A DNA stretch of 64,000 nt from Rosa chinensis (Eukaryota > Streptophyta > Magnoliopsida > Rosales > Rosaceae). Positions 43,154 to 54,600 of the stretch are shown here, one piece after another. Location: positions 38,001,001 through 38,065,000 of the forward strand of contig NC_037090.1 in the NCBI RefSeq assembly GCF_002994745.2, written 5' to 3'. The notes under the pieces are model-generated. The model saw only the letters and a list, made by a program, of their open reading frames with translations. It was not told where the DNA came from and made no database searches. Both the position numbers and the translations under genes were made by a program. Positions within the stretch are counted from its first letter, which is position 1; each line of letters starts with the position of its first letter.

Positions 43154-43390
43154 GGGTGCTCAAAGCAAGAGAGAAAAAGTGGGTGCTCAGAGTAAAAACC
43201 TGAAGAGACCAAATTACCCTCAAATTAGGCCAGGTGGCATTGAAATTAACGGCGTCATTGGCGTCGTGTCTATATAGTGGGTTAGGCTTTACATTTGGTG
43301 TACCAAAGTTCATAATTTGTAACTTCGTGTACACAAATGCAAAGTGGGCCTTAGTTGGTGTACTGTTTCTAAAATTTTCCCCGAAAAATA

Positions 43391-44919
43391 TGAAGGGGGT
43401 TTCTTCCTCATTTTCACATAAAGGGCAAAGAAGTTCTGCTTCCACCTTCTTTTTAACTAGATTAGATCTAGTAGGGAGAAAATCTCAACAAGCTTTCATT
43501 AGGCAAAGTTTCACTTTACCTGGCACTTTGCACTTCCAAAACTTCTTCCAAAAGTATCAATAAGCTGATTAGGAGAGAAGCTAGAAGTAGCCATGATTGG
43601 GAGGACCAAATTGTCCCTAGCCACAACATAAGCACTACTCACTGAAAAAAAAACTCCCTTACTATCATAATGCCAAATCAGTTTATCCTCAAAACATCTA
43701 GAACTCAAAGGGATTGAAACTTTCCAATAAAGGGACATTCCAACAACCATTAGCCACATCAATAAGCTAATTAACATACCTCAAAGTATTAGGACTCCTA
43801 AGTGGGAGTAAGGGCCGAAACCCATGAGGCCTAGGCATCCACCTGTCCTCCCAAATATAAATCGTAGCACCATTTCCAACTTGCCATCGTGAGCCCAATT
43901 CAACCACTTGCCTTGCGGCTAAAATGCTTCTCCAAGAATAAGAAGCAGCTCCCCCAAAAGAAGCCTCCCAATAAGTTTTAGAATGAAAATATTATGTCTT
44001 GTAGAATCTTCCCACGAGTGAGTTTGGATTTTCAATCATTCTCCAAGCTTGTTTTTCAATCATTCTCCAAGCTTGTTTGGCCAACATGGCTAGATTAAAA
44101 GCATAAAGATTATGAAAACCCAACTCCCCTCGGTCCTTTAGGGCACACATATTATTCTAAGAGCTCCAATGAATTTTTCTCCCATTCTCTGAGTCACCCC
44201 ACCAAAAATTGACACACATTTTCTGCAGCTTGTTACAAAAGGTTTGAGGTAATAAAAAGCAACTCATAGTGTAGTTTGGAAGAGATTGAGCCACCACTTT
44301 CACCAATAACTCCTTTCTCGCACCACTTAAAAATTTTCCTTTCCATGCCGCTAGCCTCTTCCTCAATCTGTCCTTCAAATATGAGAAATTATCCTTCTTG
44401 GAGCGCCCCACAAGAGTGGGCAACCCAAGATATTTTTCATGATATGGCACCAAATCAACACCCAATAAATCCGCTAAATCATGCTGCCCTTCTAGTGATA
44501 AATTACGACTAAAACAAACACTGCTCTTCCCAAAATTAATCAGTACAATTTGCAAGAGTAGCCTTGGCAAAGAGAAAACTATCATCTACAAATAAAAGAT
44601 GGTGACGAACCGGAGCCCTTCTGCATATCTTAATCCCCACTATAGAGCCATTATTGTGCATCCTTTGAATGAGTGAGGAAAACCCTTCAGTACATAAAAG
44701 GAAAAGATAGGGAGAAAGAGGGTCTCCTTGCCTGAGGCCTCTTGTTGGAGTTACGTAGCCCCTCCGATTACCATTGATAAGAAAGGAATACCTTAACAAA
44801 AGTCACACACTCCATCACAACCCAAACCCACTGACATGGAAAGCCCAACCATAGTAACATAGCTCTCAAGTAAGGCCATTCCATCCTGTCATACGCCTTA
44901 CTTATATCAAGCTTAAGAG
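43391..44919 (-). pseudogene. LINE reverse transcriptase C-terminal half and zinc finger
   Basis: From high to low coordinates: ALKLDISKAYDRMEW (44925 side), RGYVTPTRGLRQGDPLSPYL (44760-44700), RAPVRHHLLFVDDSFLF (44625-44580; FVDD is the catalytic box, intact), VCFSRNLSLEGQ, LPTLVGRSKKDNFSYLKDRL, SLPNYTMSCFLLPQTFCNKL, CVNFWWGDSENGRKIHW (44160) and, after frame breaks, KKVEAELLCPLCENEEETPF (43450-43395), the zf-RVT finger. Frames shift several times. Confidence 0.88.
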
Positions 44920-44924
44920 CAAGT

Positions 44925-46653
44925 TGATAGGAGTACAAAGTGTGACGTTTTTAATATGTATTTTTCCTCATTTGGCTAAGTTATTCTCTTAAAATTAAAA
45001 ATTATAATATAGTTTATGTTTTTAGCTACTTCATGGTCGAAAATGGTGAAAAGAGGTAAAAAAGAGCATAAATGAGTGTAAATGAAGGATGAGTTATTTT
45101 AGAAACTTTCCTCTTTCATTTTAGGAAATATTTCCTATTTTGTTTTTGGGAACTTTCTTCTTTTAAACTTTCCAATTTCTGATTTTCTTGTTTTAAAGAG
45201 AGTCCATCCCATTAAAAACTCTTGAGTGATGAAATCAAGAAAAATTGAAGGATTAATCAGGAACAATTCGAGGAGATAAAATGGATTGTTTTTAATCAAT
45301 ATTTATTCCTAATTATCTTATTTCTTATTGATTATAAACTCTAATTAAATTCTGATTTTTCTTAATTGTAGGAGTTTATTGTGTGCACAATTCTTGGAAG
45401 AAATTAGTGCAATTCAAAGGAGAGGAATAAGGGATGTATCTGGTCACTATTCAAGGCATATACAATGAGCCATTAAGGGGAAAAGAGATCAGAAAATTCA
45501 TGACTTTGTCAAGAGAAAATCAAGGAAATTTGGAGGAGAAATCACCTCTAGATGAATGGCCATGATTACATCACAAGATAGGAGAATTCCACTATAAATA
45601 GCAGCCATTCTCAACACCAAGAGCATCACTTCCTGACCAAGATCATTTCCTGACCAAAATCATTTCCTGGCCTATCACTTTCAAACAAAAAACTATTCCA
45701 TAGCTCTGCCCAATTCACTCCTCAAACCTCCATCACCTACAAGATTGTGACCACCATCCTTCCATCAATCCAAAGAGTTCTTAGGCGCTAAGTCAAGGAC
45801 GCTCCACAACCATAGCAGAGACGAGTTTATCATCTTGTTGCCAAGCCGCTAAGGAAAGCTTCAAAGTGTAACTATGACTCTACTTACAATCTTTGTTTCG
45901 GTTTTGTGTGTTCGGATTTGTGAGTTGTGTAATTGGAGACATGAGATTTTCAGAATATTTTTAGTAATATTTTTGAGATTTTCAGTTTATTATTGAGTTA
46001 ATTTCGAGAATTCTTTGATGATGCATGTTACAATCTTGTGCCATTTTACGTGTTTAGGTAATTTTCAGAATTAGGTTAATAAGTTTGCATGCTAGAATCA
46101 CGCTGAGTATTCATGTGTGTTTGCTTAATTTGCCAAGAGTAATTATTATTTGTTAAGACGCTGAGTTAAACAAGTAATAATTAGTTCTAAAGAGTGGTAA
46201 AAATCATGCTTTAATGATTAAACGATTCTGGAAATTACGTGTTAATTGCTATGTGTAATGGTTAATTTGCATGTGTGAGTTGATTTGAAGATAGGATCAG
46301 ATAAATGGATTGGACCATGACAGCTTTTCATTTGGGCTCTTATCTAGCATTTAAGATGGGCATGTTTTTGTAGCATGTTGAAATGCATTTTCTGTTTTTA
46401 CACTTAATAATTTTCGAGTGGTAGTGGTCTAAGTTACGGAAGTCGATCATTGTATATAATTTTATTTGTTTTGTTTTTATTTTAAGAAGATTAGAAATCA
46501 AATCTCAAAACCCCCCATTTTATTCTTTTATTTGTTAATTGACCTTTTTGTGTAGGAGTACCCTACAATCCCCAAACTGAACGATCCCTGCTTATCCTAT
46601 ACTAACAACTACATTTTGCAGGGTTAAATTATGAGGCTATTTTAGCCGCATCA
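44925..46653 (-). mobile_element. solo LTR-like unit, TGATRCG family
   Basis: 1,729 bp; on the minus strand it begins TGATGCGGCTAAAATAGC (46653) and ends GTACTCCTATCA (44925). It is flanked by a perfect 5-bp duplication CAAGT (44920-44924, 46654-46658). Excision restores the LINE reading GGQLALKLDISKAYDR. It shares ends and the box AGCAGGGATCGTTC with the unit at 9994-11245. No protein is encoded. Confidence 0.9.
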
Positions 46654-47013
46654 CAAGTTGACCTCCACCTCCATCTCTTTTGTTCCCTAGATAGTGAGCC
46701 ACTTCATTAGCAACTAGAGTGTTATCTGTTACCAAACTGCCAGGAACAAAAGCACTCTGATATGGGGATATAATCTGATCAAGAATAGGCTTCAAACGAT
46801 TTCCAGGCACCTTTGTACAAATCTTGTAAACCACATTGCAAAGAGCGATTGGACGAAGATGGGACATTTTAGTAGGATTTTTCACTTTGGAATCAAACAA
46901 ACATGAGTGAAATTAACCCCCTTCAATAATTTACCAGTAGATAAAAATTCATGTACAACAGTCACAATATCATCAGCGACAATATGCCAATATTTTTGAT
47001 GAAATAGATGAGG
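46654..47013 (-). pseudogene. LINE reverse transcriptase, N-terminal palm
   Basis: The minus strand reads PHLFHQKYWHIVADDIV, then FTHVCLIPKVKNPTKMSHLR (with one frameshift at the KV), PIALCNVVYKICTKVPGNRL and KPILDQIISPYQSAFVPGSL, which are the RT motifs preceding the ALKLDISKAYDR block on the other side of the solo LTR. Confidence 0.88.
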
Positions 47014-47018
47014 CATAC

Positions 47019-48594
47019 TGATAACTCATAATTTCATACATTTTTATACCCTTAAATGTAGGATTATGTAGGATTCTAGGCGTAGTTCTTGTCATTTTTG
47101 AGTCATTTACTTTGTGTTTGTGTTTTGTAGGTTAAATTGGAGAAAAGAAAGATTTGGAGCTTAGAGTCATGCAGGATTGAAAGGATGCTGGCCATCCTGG
47201 TTTTCCAGAATTGTCTCTGTTTTGTGTCAACTTCAAGTATTAAACTGTACCTTCTCACAAGGAACTAGCAAGCGAGCCTTATACCATTGGAAAGATACGG
47301 ATGTTAGCTTTCTGAGGAATTTTACGGAAGTGGATTCGCATTCTTGTGGAGAAAGTTATGATGATTTTAGCGAACCTAGTTCGGGAAGGCAGATTCTGAC
47401 GAATTTTCGGAATCTGACTTGTGAGGCCCAAGTCCATTGTTCTTAGCACTTGAATGGAACAAGGCTGAACGTGTTTGATATATTTGGAGTAATTTCTTGC
47501 ATTGACTTTAATAACCCTACGTTCCTTTGGAGAGAAGAAAGCTATTCCAAGTTGGACTAGAAAACCTAAGAAGCCCAAGTCAAGTAGGAATTGAAAAGGA
47601 AGATACAGGGCAGAAAACCTGGGACGTTGAGAAGACACAAGACACAGCCTATTTTCACAGAGAACAAGGAGAAGAGAAGCTCTCACCATCGCTGGACCCG
47701 AGTTCCTCAATTCTTCCATTGTTTGTTTCATGTTTTCTTTGATTCTAGTCATGTTTTTCATAGTTATGGATTGCTAAATTCCTAAGCTAGGGCTGAGATG
47801 AAGCCCTTAGTATGACTATTCTATTTATCTAGTTGGTTTGCTATTGAATTTCTGGATTTCTATGTTAAACTCTTAATCACCGTTTCAATAGAACTTTTAT
47901 TCAAAATCTTTGCTCGGGATCAATAAGACCTAGGTTTTGTTTATGAGTTATTTGGTTGGAGAATATGATGCTTGATCAATAAGTAGATATTTTCTAGGGT
48001 GCCAAAAGATAATCTAATCTTGTGATTTAAGAGTTGTGAATTAAGAATACAAGTGCTTGATCATAGTCGATATTCTTGTTTGCATGATTTTCTAGTTCTT
48101 TTGTGCTTAATGGAGTTGAACATGTTTGCTTGAACCTGATCATTAAGTGGAGTAAATCATAGTTTGGCTACTTGAGTTCTATACAGGATCAATAAGTTGG
48201 AATTTATAGGTTAGAAGAACTTTGGCATATGTCTGGGATCAATAAAGCTTATGTACGGAAATCTTAGCATGATATCTAGGGAATTCAATGGTTATCAACT
48301 AGAGAATAGGGTAGAAGTATTAGGTGGTGGATTCAATGCTTTAGCATCTTCATAATCTGTTCTTAAACTTAAAGAAATCTCATTGCTCATTCTTGTCTTT
48401 AATTTTAGTTTTTCTTTCCTTTAATTTTCTGTTTACAACTCAATCATCATAAAAATCAGTTTGTTTCACTTAAGTAAAGCACACTTGTCATTGCAAAATT
48501 GTTTCAATCAGTCCTTGAGGGAATGACCTCGTGCTTGCACATCTATCCTACAATTGAATCGTGCACTGCGAATACTAAATTAAAATTGACAACA
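47019..48594 (-). mobile_element. second solo LTR-like unit inside the LINE
   Basis: 1,576 bp; on the minus strand it begins TGTTGTCAATTTTA (48594) and ends GAGTTATCA (47019). The perfect 5-bp duplication CATAC is at 47014-47018 and 48595-48599. Near its 5' end are TTGTAGGATAGATGTGC and GAGGTCATTCCCTCAAGG, in the same position as the GGGATCGTTC box of the TGATRCG family. No protein is encoded. Orientation is inferred from this resemblance. Confidence 0.87.
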
Positions 48595-48603
48595 CATACC
48601 ATC

Positions 48604-49980
48604 TTAACCTGGAGACTTTGTAGGATACATCTGAAACATGGCTTGTTTGATCTCCTCCGTAGAGTACTCAAGTAATAAGGAGGCACCCAAGTCTGGCGTT
48701 ATTACCGGAACCGCAGAAGAAAGAACTGGCTTCATTTGCTCATCAGAAACTTTTGTAGATTGAAAAAGTGAATTATAATAATCTAAAACAACTACCTCAA
48801 TGCCTCCTGGAGAGTCTTGCCAAACTCCAGTTGAATCGAACAAACTGTTCAAGTAATTCCGCTGCTTTTTGTGGGATGTTTTTTGATGAAAGAAACGCGT
48901 GTTCCTATCACCATCCTTCAACCAATTAGTTTTCGACCTTTGCTTCCAAAAAATGTCCTCCTACTCCAGCAAAGTATCGAATCTCTCTTGTAGCAATCTT
49001 CTTTCGGGAAGGTTAGATGCTGCAAAAGGAAGGGACAAAAATTGTTCCAACTGCTTACTAATATAGGCCATCTCCTCATGCCGTGCACCAAAAACCTGTC
49101 TCTTCCAGTTGAGTAAACTCAATCTCGTACTATAAAGTTTTCCCTGCAAACAAAACTGCTCGAAATCTTCCCTATCCATCTACCACTTCTCCCGGATCAC
49201 TTTTTCACAAGAATCATCCTTTGTCCACATCTCTTCAAACTGGAATCTGGTTCTACATGATGGAAACTAAATTGGGGCCTGAATATGTGCTTCAACGAGA
49301 ATCGGGACATGAACAAAACAAGAGGGCGGAAGGTGGAGCACCCTATTCAGTCCATACACTTGACACCAACCCTGCGTAGCAACTGCACAATCTAACTTGC
49401 ATTGAGTCTCCGAATTATGCCATGTGAATAGGCTACCCTCAAACCTTAAATCTGTAAGAGCGTAATCATCCAACGCTATTCGGAACGTATCCATTAGTCT
49501 TGAGGGACGAAGGCCTCACCCTAATTTCTCCCTCGAGCTGATGATTTCATTTAGATCACCAACCACCAACCAGTTAGGGGAACCTGGCATGAAGGCAAGC
49601 AAACGCAACAAATCTCATGACGCAGAGAGGAGATGAGCATCTGGATGCCCATAAAAACCTGTGAGACGCCATCTCCCTCCCTCAGATTACGGCAACACAA
49701 CGTCTACATCAATATGATGCATTGAGTGCGACCGGAGGTGAAGATCGATCTCATCCATCCACAATAGCATCAAACCTCCTCCACCCATTTCAGAACACTC
49801 TTGCATTATGCCATGACAAAAACCCAAATGGTTGCATAACCGTTCAAAAGATTGCTTGTCTCTACACTTTGTCTCGATCAAGAGCACAATACTAGGACGT
49901 CTCTGCTGTATAAGCGACTCCAAAGCCCTCAATTTCTTAGGGTCTTTAGTGCCTCTGATATTCCATGATAGAATCTCCAT
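48604..49980 (-). pseudogene. LINE endonuclease and RT linker region
   Basis: The minus strand starts MEILSWNIRGTKDPKKLRAL (49980), a typical AP-endonuclease start (WNIRG), then VLLIETKCRDKQSFERL (ETK motif), CSEMGGGGLMLLWMDE, DDYALTDLRFEGSLFTWHNS (49470-49410), NWKRQVFGARHEEMAYISKQ (49105), KDGDRNTRFFHQKTSHKKQR (48915) and EIKQAMFQMYPTKSPG (48604). Stops and frameshifts at about 49685, 49497 and 48960 break it. Confidence 0.88.
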
Positions 49981-50244
49981 GCCCAAACCAGCAATCTGGG
50001 CAAAGAAAACTGGTCGAAACTCTTCTAACCCTTGCTGGATAAAACAAAAACCAGAAGGCGTGCAAACACTGACAACGTTGATGCAGGCACGCCGTACAAT
50101 AGCGGTCCAAAGAAATACCTCGCCGAGAGGACTAGGTGCCAGGAGAGCTTGAGCTGCCGAGGTAGAACAAATGCCGTCGGAGACCTGTGCCGTACAATGC
50201 AACGAGCGGATGCCCGATATAGATTTTCTGGGAAGACCATTTCA

Positions 50245-50653
50245 GTGGAGCTCTAATATTGAAGAACAACTATAGTCTTGAAAGTTTTATTTCGTTTGAC
50301 TGCATTTTTTTTTTTTTTTTACAAAGATTTGATTACATTTAAATTCTAAAGTTTTTGTTTATTTGCCTTAATATTCTCCACACTTGGATTTTCACTTTGG
50401 TTGAAAATTTGCAGAATGATATATTCATGAATATCCAAACATCTAACGGTTAATTTGCTTAAATGTGATCGAAAAGTGGGTCTCATAACGTTGATAAGAA
50501 AGTTCTAATTTTAGTGGGGCTCTAATATTGAAGAACAACTATAAGTCTTGAAAGTTTTATTTTGTTTGATTGCATTTTTTTTTACAAAGATTTGATTGCA
50601 TTTAAATTCTAGCGTTTTTGTTTATTTGCCCCAATATTCTCCACACTTGGATC
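50245..50653. repeat. direct repeat flanking a MITE arm (LINE empty-site copy)
   Basis: Segments 50245-50390 and 50513-50653 match closely (both CTCTAATATTGAAGAACAAC, then AGTCTTGAAAGTTTTATTT, ending ATTCTCCACACTTGGAT). Between them, 50391-50512 repeats the MITE arm found at 40735-40868. So the unit [MITE arm + flank] exists twice, and the LINE interrupts the first copy. Confidence 0.8.
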
Positions 50654-51683
50654 TCAATCCAACGACAGTTGAGCACGACTGAGTATAGAAACGACTGACT
50701 ACTTGAGCGGGACTGTGCTATATATCTATTTGGGCTAAATACTGTTTACTACCTTGTATTTTAGGTCCGAAATCAATTCAGTCCTTCAACTTTCATTTTC
50801 ATCCAAAACACCCCTGCGTTATCAAATCTCATCTAATAGGTAATTCCGTCAATTGGAGCCGTTAACTCGCTGACGAGGCATGCCATATTCAGTTGTTTTC
50901 CATTTAGGACCTTATACTTCAGTTTGTCCTGGACAGCAAGACTTCGATCAATAGAGAGGTTTCTGTTACTCTGATGGATGAAGTTTAATCAACTATTCTG
51001 GAGACTTAACCATAACCAACTTAGTCTATAGTGAAACTAACACCCTATATTTTCATATGGTGATAAGTCTCCAAACTAACTAATTATAGTTGTACAATTG
51101 CTTTAGTCGTATACCAATAGAAAGACTTTCTTGCTACCTCACACTGTTAGAGCTATAAATTTAACATCAGACTGTAAATGCTTGCCTTTATTAACCAATA
51201 TTATTTTTTGGAGTAATGATGAAGTTTCCTTTTTTCATACATCAGACTCTGTATGTTACTAAATTCCTCATCATAAACATCAGCAGATAAAAGTTACATG
51301 TATGAAAAAGCAGGATGAAAAAAAAAACTGTAGACTACTTTATGTCACTTGTACTACCATAGAACTTGCGGCTACTCCATGTCTATTGCACTGATACAGC
51401 TCAAGGAGAAACTCTCTGCTGTATAACCTCAATGTGGTATGATCTCTAGTATGTCAAGAATTGAAAACCAAAAGGGGAAAGCAAGCCAAAAGAAACTGTA
51501 ATTGAAATTTATACCACAAGACATGATGAGCAGAACTAACTCAAGTTATAATACTACTTACATTCCTGGCACTAGAATAATATATTTATTCACCAAATAA
51601 CAAGAAACTAGAGGAAATGCAAGACTCTTTCAATTTTGGAGAAGGGATTTAGTTGTTAAACCCTTTTTTTATTTCAGCCAATT
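50654..51683. other. intergenic region, 3' side of the receptor kinase
   Basis: GGGCTAAATACTGTTTACTA at 50731 and GCTGACGAGGCA at 50871 resemble the transposon end seen at 26127-26270. The rest, up to the receptor kinase stop, is AT-rich and probably holds its 3'UTR. No gene seen. Confidence 0.4.
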
Positions 51684-54600
51684 CTAGTTATGAGTCTTAT
51701 GACAACTTGCCAACTTATTGATGGTTATCGTGCCCAACGGCTCATAGAGGCAAGTCCAGGTCTTGGTGGATGATAGTTCTTTTGCCACATAATGCATGGT
51801 GGGTCGTGAATCAGGATTCGTGCTGATGCAGGCCAAGGCCAATGTTACCATGGAAACCACTCGCCCTGCTAATTGACTTGAAGGTGACCGAAGTCGTTGG
51901 TCTAGCAAATCCTTCAAAAGCATATCTCCATTTTCCGATAGAGAAGTCAGTAGCTCCCCTGGATGCCTTCCCATCATGATTTCTAATGCTACCACTCCAA
52001 AGCTGTATACATCACACTTATCTGTCACTTGCATTGTGAAAGCGAGCTCTGCATGCACATTAAAATAACAAAATCAAACAACATTTTCCCATCGTATACA
52101 TTATAAAACATTAATGCTAATGGGCGAGTATAAACAATTGTATAAATGAAGGGTTATTATCACAAATGGTACCTGAACTTATCCTCTATTTTATCGATGG
52201 TACCTGAACTTCAATTTTGATCACAACCAGTACCTGAACTTTTCGATTTCATTTTAAATGGTACCTAAGGCCACCTTCGGTCACTATTCTGGCTAAAAAA
52301 GTCAAATCTAAGAAAACAAAAAATAAAAAAAACAAGTTCAAGGCAAGTCTATTACCAAAAAATCATCACTATATATGATCGCAACCCTCGAAATCATCAA
52401 AAATCATCACTATGATCGCCTCGCATGTCGTTTTTAGTCGGAATAGTGACCGGAGGTGGCTCTAGGTACCATTTAAAATGAAATCGAAAAGTTCGGGTAC
52501 TGGTTGTGATCAAAATTGAAGTTCAGGTACCATCGATAAGATTGAGGTATAGTTCAGGTACCATTTGTGATAATAACCCATAAATGAAATACAAAGTTTA
52601 TAAGTTTATTGAATGACCGATACCTGGAGCCATGTAGCCATAAGACCCTGCTACAGCAGTCCAGTTTGACGAATCTGAGCTCAATAGTCTTGCTGTTCCA
52701 AAGTCTGATAGGCGTGGCACGAAATCCTGATCTAGTAATATGTTGCTCAAAGTTATGTCGCGGTGAACGATTGGGTGAGAGCAGTCATTATGCAAGTGAG
52801 AAATAGCATGAGCTATTCCTTGCATAATTTTTAACCTTGTGCCCCAGCCAAGTACTTCTGCTTCGCCCTCCACTCCATACAATACCATTTTCAAACTGCC
52901 TCTCTGTGCATATTCATACACCAAGTACAAGCACCCCTTCCAGGAGCAGAACCCATAAAGTTTTATTACATTTCTGTGCATCACTTCTGTCAAAGTTCTT
53001 ATCTCATTCTCAAAACTCTTGCGATTCAATTCTGGAATGTCGTCACTAGAATCTGCTGACATATTCAATTTCTTAACCGCAACGACTTTGCCTCTGTCCA
53101 ACGCAGCCTTGTAGACACTTCCAAAACCTCCTGTTCCAATGAGATACTTTTCATCAAAGTTCTCGGTGGCAGTGATGATTTCAGAAAATGTAAGTTTACC
53201 ATGTCTTCCCCAAATAATTGAATCAAAACATTTAGACACCTTAGGATGATCGATTTCTCCAAGCTTTGATTTCTTGCAGAACTTAAGGATTAAAGTAGAT
53301 ATGGTCACCATTAGCAATAAACCACAAATGGGAACAAGGACGCCAACAAGAATTCTCTTGTTGGATTTTTTGGGACCCGAAATGCATGGAGTTAGTCCCT
53401 CTGTTTCACCACACAAACCACTATTTCCAATGAAAGCATTATTCGGAAGCTTCTTTTGGAAAATGCTACCAGTTGGGATTGGACCTGTCAAGTTGTTGTA
53501 AGAAAAATCAATGCCGAGAAGACTAACCATTCTAGAATATGTTGTTGGGATGTTCCCTGAGAGTTGGTTATGTGAGACATTAAGAATCTCCAGCATTATG
53601 AGCTTGGCAAGGTTTGATGGTACTGATCCCGAGAATGAATTGCTGCTGAGGTCCAAGAAGTACCGTAGGGGTAGATTACCAATCTCTTCTGGTATCTCAC
53701 CTGATAAATTGTTGTGGCTTATGTTCAAGCTTGTTAAACGCTCAAACGTCCCAGGGTCGGCTGGTAATACCCCTGTAAAATTATTATCAGACAAATCAAG
53801 ACACTCGAGCTTAGTCAATTTGCCTAGAACATGAGGAATAGTTCCCATCAAGTTGTTCCTGCTGAGATTAAGAGTGAACAACAAGCTTGAATTCCCAATG
53901 GAAACTGGAAACTCCCCACTGAATTCATTAGAGGCTAGGTTTAGATACTGCAATTGTGTCAGCTGACCAAGCTCAGGTGGGATTTGCCCAGAAATTCTAT
54001 TTCCGTCCATTTGCATATCCGTGATGTTTTTGCATTCTCCCCATTGTGGTGAGAGTTGACCAACGAACTTGTTGCGACTAAGATGAATTACTTCAAGATG
54101 GGGATGAACACCAAATGCATTGTTAATGTTTCCGGTGAAGTGGTTTACTTCAAGCCGGACATATTTTAATGCAGAACAATTTCTCAAGCACTCAGGCAAT
54201 GAGCCTGTGAAGTTGTTCGAGTGCACTTTCAATTCTTGCAAGGCAAATCCACTACACAACTCGGGAGGCAATTCTCCAGAGAAGTTGTTCCATGCGAAAC
54301 TAACAAATCTCAAGTTAGGACTATACTTCCCGAAATCACTGGGAATGGTCCCCGAAAACCTATTAGTGAAAACGGAAAACCACTCCAGTTTTCTGAGGTG
54401 AGAAATAGTTTTTGGCAACTCCCCTTCAAGTAGGTTTCCGTAGACATCAAAGTAAACAATGGAACTCATGTTTCCAATCTCTGGAGGGATTGTTCCGCTG
54501 AGATTGTTGTCGTGAATGCTTAAATCTTTCAACACTTTCAAGTTTCCTATCTCTGAGGGAATTGTTCCGCTGAGATTGTTGTCGTGAATGCTTAAATCTT

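Larger units (their letters stand above)
41705..43381. mobile_element. Pack-MULE carrying F-box and metallothionein fragments
   Basis: 1,677 bp with a perfect 9-bp duplication CGAAAAATA at 41696-41704 and 43382-43390. Inverted ends exceed 100 bp: GGGAAAATTTTAAGAATAGT at the left, GGGAAAATTTTAGAAACAGT at the right (minus strand), both continuing ACACCAACTAA and GTGTACACGAAGTTACAAAT. Inside are a metallothionein piece (minus), an F-box gene piece (plus), and an AG microsatellite. It sits in the zinc-finger region of the LINE. Confidence 0.92.
40869..50245 (-). mobile_element. L1-like LINE, interrupted by three later elements
   Basis: On the minus strand ORF2 starts at about 49980 (MEILSWNIRGTKD, endonuclease) and runs to the RNase H stop at 40926, followed by an A-rich tail (40869-40891 as T on the plus strand). 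The flanks TGGGGCTCT (40860-40868) and TGGAGCTCT (50246-50254) are a 9-bp target duplication with one change. Insertions: Pack-MULE 41705-43381, solo LTR-like units 44925-46653 and 47019-48594. Without them the LINE would be about 4.4 kb; no ORF1 was seen, so it is 5'-truncated. Stops and frameshifts are present. Confidence 0.88.

Noticed and set aside
42959..43445. Long frames across the AG microsatellite
   Set aside because: They read RERERE or SLSLSL from the dinucleotide tract on either strand and join unrelated pieces of the Pack-MULE and LINE.
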